Position numbers and translations under genes: made by a program. From the NCBI GenBank assembly GCA_041394725.1, contig JAWKHR010000087.1, forward strand, positions 1-14,248: a stretch of 14,248 nucleotides of DNA, in the 5' to 3' direction. Positions 12,617-14,248 of the stretch are shown here, one piece after another. The DNA comes from JAWKHR01 sp041394725 (GTDB lineage Bacteria; Acidobacteriota; Vicinamibacteria; Vicinamibacterales; SCN-69-37). Positions within the stretch are counted from its first letter, which is position 1, and each line of letters starts with the position of its first letter. The notes under the pieces were generated by a model. The model did no database searches. It had not been told where the DNA came from and was given only the letters and a program-made list of their open reading frames with translations.

Positions 12617-14248
12617 GCCCGGCCCCCGCGGCCCGCCGGTCCGTGCGCCGGCTGGCAACCCGGCTCTACACGGCCGCGCTCCGCCTCCTTCCCGATGCCC
12701 TGCCGCCCGGCGGACGCGGCGCGGCGGCCGAGGCCTTCGACGCGCTGCAGGACGAGGCCTGGCAGGCGCGGGGCGCCCGCGGCCTGGCCGGCTGCTGGCT
12801 GGCCGAAACCGGTTCACTGGCGCGGCTGCTGGCGCCGCGCCCCCACCTGCCGAGGCGACCGATGACGATGCTGACCCACGATCTGCGCGACGCGTACCGC
12901 GCGCTGCGGCGCTCCCCCGGCTTCACCCTGGTCGTCGTCGTGACGCTCGCGCTGGGCATCGGCATGAACACGGCGATCTTCAGCGTGGTGGACGCGCTTC
13001 TCTTCAAGTCGCTGCCCTACGCCGACGCCGAGCGCCTGGTGCTCGTGGCGGAACGGCATCCGCTGGGCGGGCGCAACACGGTGGCGCCGGCGAACTTCCT
13101 CGACTGGCAGGCGTGCGCGACGTCGTTCACCGGCCTCGCCGCGCGACAGTCGCGCACGGAGACGCTCCTCGACGGCGACGAGCCGCGCACGCTGCGCGGC
13201 GCGCTCGTGTCGGTGAACTACTTCGCCCTGCTCGGCGTGGACGCGGCGCTGGGACGCGTGTTCGCGGACGCCGACGGCCGGCCGGACGCGCCGTGCGCGG
13301 TGGTCATCAGCCATCGCCTCTTCGCGCAACAGCTGGGCGCGGACACCGCACGGCTCGGCCGCGATCTCGCGTTCGCGGGCGAGCGGTGCACGCTGGTCGG
13401 CGTGCTGCCGGCCGACTCGGTGTTCGATCGCGGCGCCTATGACGTCTACCGCCCGCTCGTGCTCGGCCCGGGCGCCACGCGATCCAGCCACTTCCTCACG
13501 GTGTTCGGGCGCCTGGCGCCCGGCACCACGGTGGCCCGCGCGGACGCGGAGATGGTCGCGGTGGCCGCGGCGATCTCCGGCGAACACCCGGAGATCGAGC
13601 TCGACTGGAGCGCCACGGTCGTGCCACTCCGCGATGTCGTCGTCCGCGCCGACACGGCCCGCCTCGCCTGGGTCCTGATGGGCGCGGTCGCGCTGGTGCT
13701 CCTCATCGCGACGGTCAACATCGCGGGCCTCGGCCTCTCGCGCGCGGTGGCGCGCCGGCCCGAAGTCTCCGTCCGCGTCGCGCTCGGCGCGGGTCGGTGG
13801 CGCGTGTTTCGCGGCCTGCTGGTCGAAAGCCTCCTGCTCTCGGCCACCGGCGCGGCGATCGGCGTCGGCGTCGGCCGGATCGCGCTGCGGGCGTTCTCGG
13901 CGTACATGCCGGCGGGCACGCTTCCCGCCGAGGCCATCGCCACGCTCGACGGCCGCGCCCTCGCGTTCACGGCGCTCCTGGCCGTCGTCACCGGCCTGCT
14001 CGCCGGCACGGTGCCGGCGTGGCATGGCGCGCGCGACCACGTCTCTGGCGCGCTGCGATCCACGGGGCGATCGGTCAGCGGATCCCGCGCGTCGGCGCGG
14101 CTCCACGGCGGCCTGCTCGTCACCGAGATCGCACTCGCGATGATCCTGGTCACCGGCGCCGCCCTGCTCGTGGCGAGCTTCGTCCGGCTCACGCGGGTGT
14201 CGCCGGGGTTCGACGCGTCGGACGTCCTGACGCTCCGGCTCTCGCTGC
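12613..14248 (+). CDS. ADOP-family permease with N-terminal prefix (3' end outside window)
   Basis: The first 545 residues are present and the frame stays open to the window end. Residues 1-80 form a cytoplasmic prefix (RLYTAALRLLPDAL, then EAFDALQDEAW) that many PadR-linked ADOP proteins carry and that the ADOP at 1208 lacks. A membrane span with LALGIGMNTAIF follows (about 103-125), then a MacB-type periplasmic domain (130-350), FtsX spans (about 354-378, 400-425, 450-472) with SVRVALGAGR, and the first span of the second half (about 498-525). It starts at ATG 12613, inside the padR stop (ATGA), which fixes translational coupling. An internal ATG at 12859 would remove the prefix. No ATPase gene is seen. 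Confidence 0.9.
   Translation, partial: MSPAPAARRSVRRLATRLYTAALRLLPDALPPGGRGAAAEAFDALQDEAWQARGARGLAGCWLAETGSLARLLAPRPHLPRRPMTMLTHDLRDAYRALRRSPGFTLVVVVTLALGIGMNTAIFSVVDALLFKSLPYADAERLVLVAERHPLGGRNTVAPANFLDWQACATSFTGLAARQSRTETLLDGDEPRTLRGALVSVNYFALLGVDAALGRVFADADGRPDAPCAVVISHRLFAQQLGADTARLGRDLAFAGERCTLVGVLPADSVFDRGAYDVYRPLVLGPGATRSSHFLTVFGRLAPGTTVARADAEMVAVAAAISGEHPEIELDWSATVVPLRDVVVRADTARLAWVLMGAVALVLLIATVNIAGLGLSRAVARRPEVSVRVALGAGRWRVFRGLLVESLLLSATGAAIGVGVGRIALRAFSAYMPAGTLPAEAIATLDGRALAFTALLAVVTGLLAGTVPAWHGARDHVSGALRSTGRSVSGSRASARLHGGLLVTEIALAMILVTGAALLVASFVRLTRVSPGFDASDVLTLRLSL

Noticed and set aside
12814..14106. 430-residue open frame on the minus strand
   Set aside because: It is antisense to the second ADOP gene, with Arg/Glu/Asp/His-rich low-complexity composition typical of a shadow frame.

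Overview
The window is a very GC-rich stretch (roughly 70% by eye) of bacterial chromosome. Two large duplicated FtsX/MacB-type permeases of the ADOP family, one directly behind a PadR repressor, together with a Tat-exported GH127 enzyme, suggest an Acidobacteriota genome, possibly class Vicinamibacteria. That assignment is an inference from family content; no rRNA or tRNA gene is visible.

Layout. 1-1110 (minus): 5' part of a membrane glycosyltransferase-like protein with a PA14 domain between its first and second membrane spans. 1208-4696 (plus): ADOP permease, then an SGNH/GDSL lipoprotein with a HYR domain. 4867-5412 (minus): small protein with a helix-turn-helix-like segment and two ClpX-type zinc-binding domains. 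5536-6795 (plus): MFS/AmpG-like transporter, overlapping tail to tail with a C-terminal J-domain protein (6780-7313, minus). 7469-10045 (plus): Tat-exported GH127/DUF1680 beta-L-arabinofuranosidase-like gene broken by three +1 shifts within about 100 bp. 10101-11243 (minus): serine hydrolase (class C beta-lactamase-like) lipoprotein. 11484-12169 (plus): ribbon-helix-helix antitoxin and PIN toxin pair. 12290-14248 (plus): PadR repressor coupled by ATGA to a second ADOP permease that runs off the window.

The strongest unexplained signal is a family of long palindromic repeats in the right half. Copies lie at 7350-7453, 10025-10047 (half copy), 11302-11384 and 12130-12207, one in each of four consecutive gaps between gene units. 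The arm is near-identical in all four and the full copies fold into hairpins of about 80-105 nt with a related core. Two copies provide the stop codon and last residues of the upstream gene (GH127 and the PIN toxin). One copy abuts the -10 box of GH127. The family resembles REP/BIME elements or MITEs; no transposase is in the window.

Regulatory signals include -10-like boxes 6-9 nt before three start codons (suggesting leaderless mRNAs), a palindrome in the 5413-5535 divergent region, and an inverted repeat before padR.
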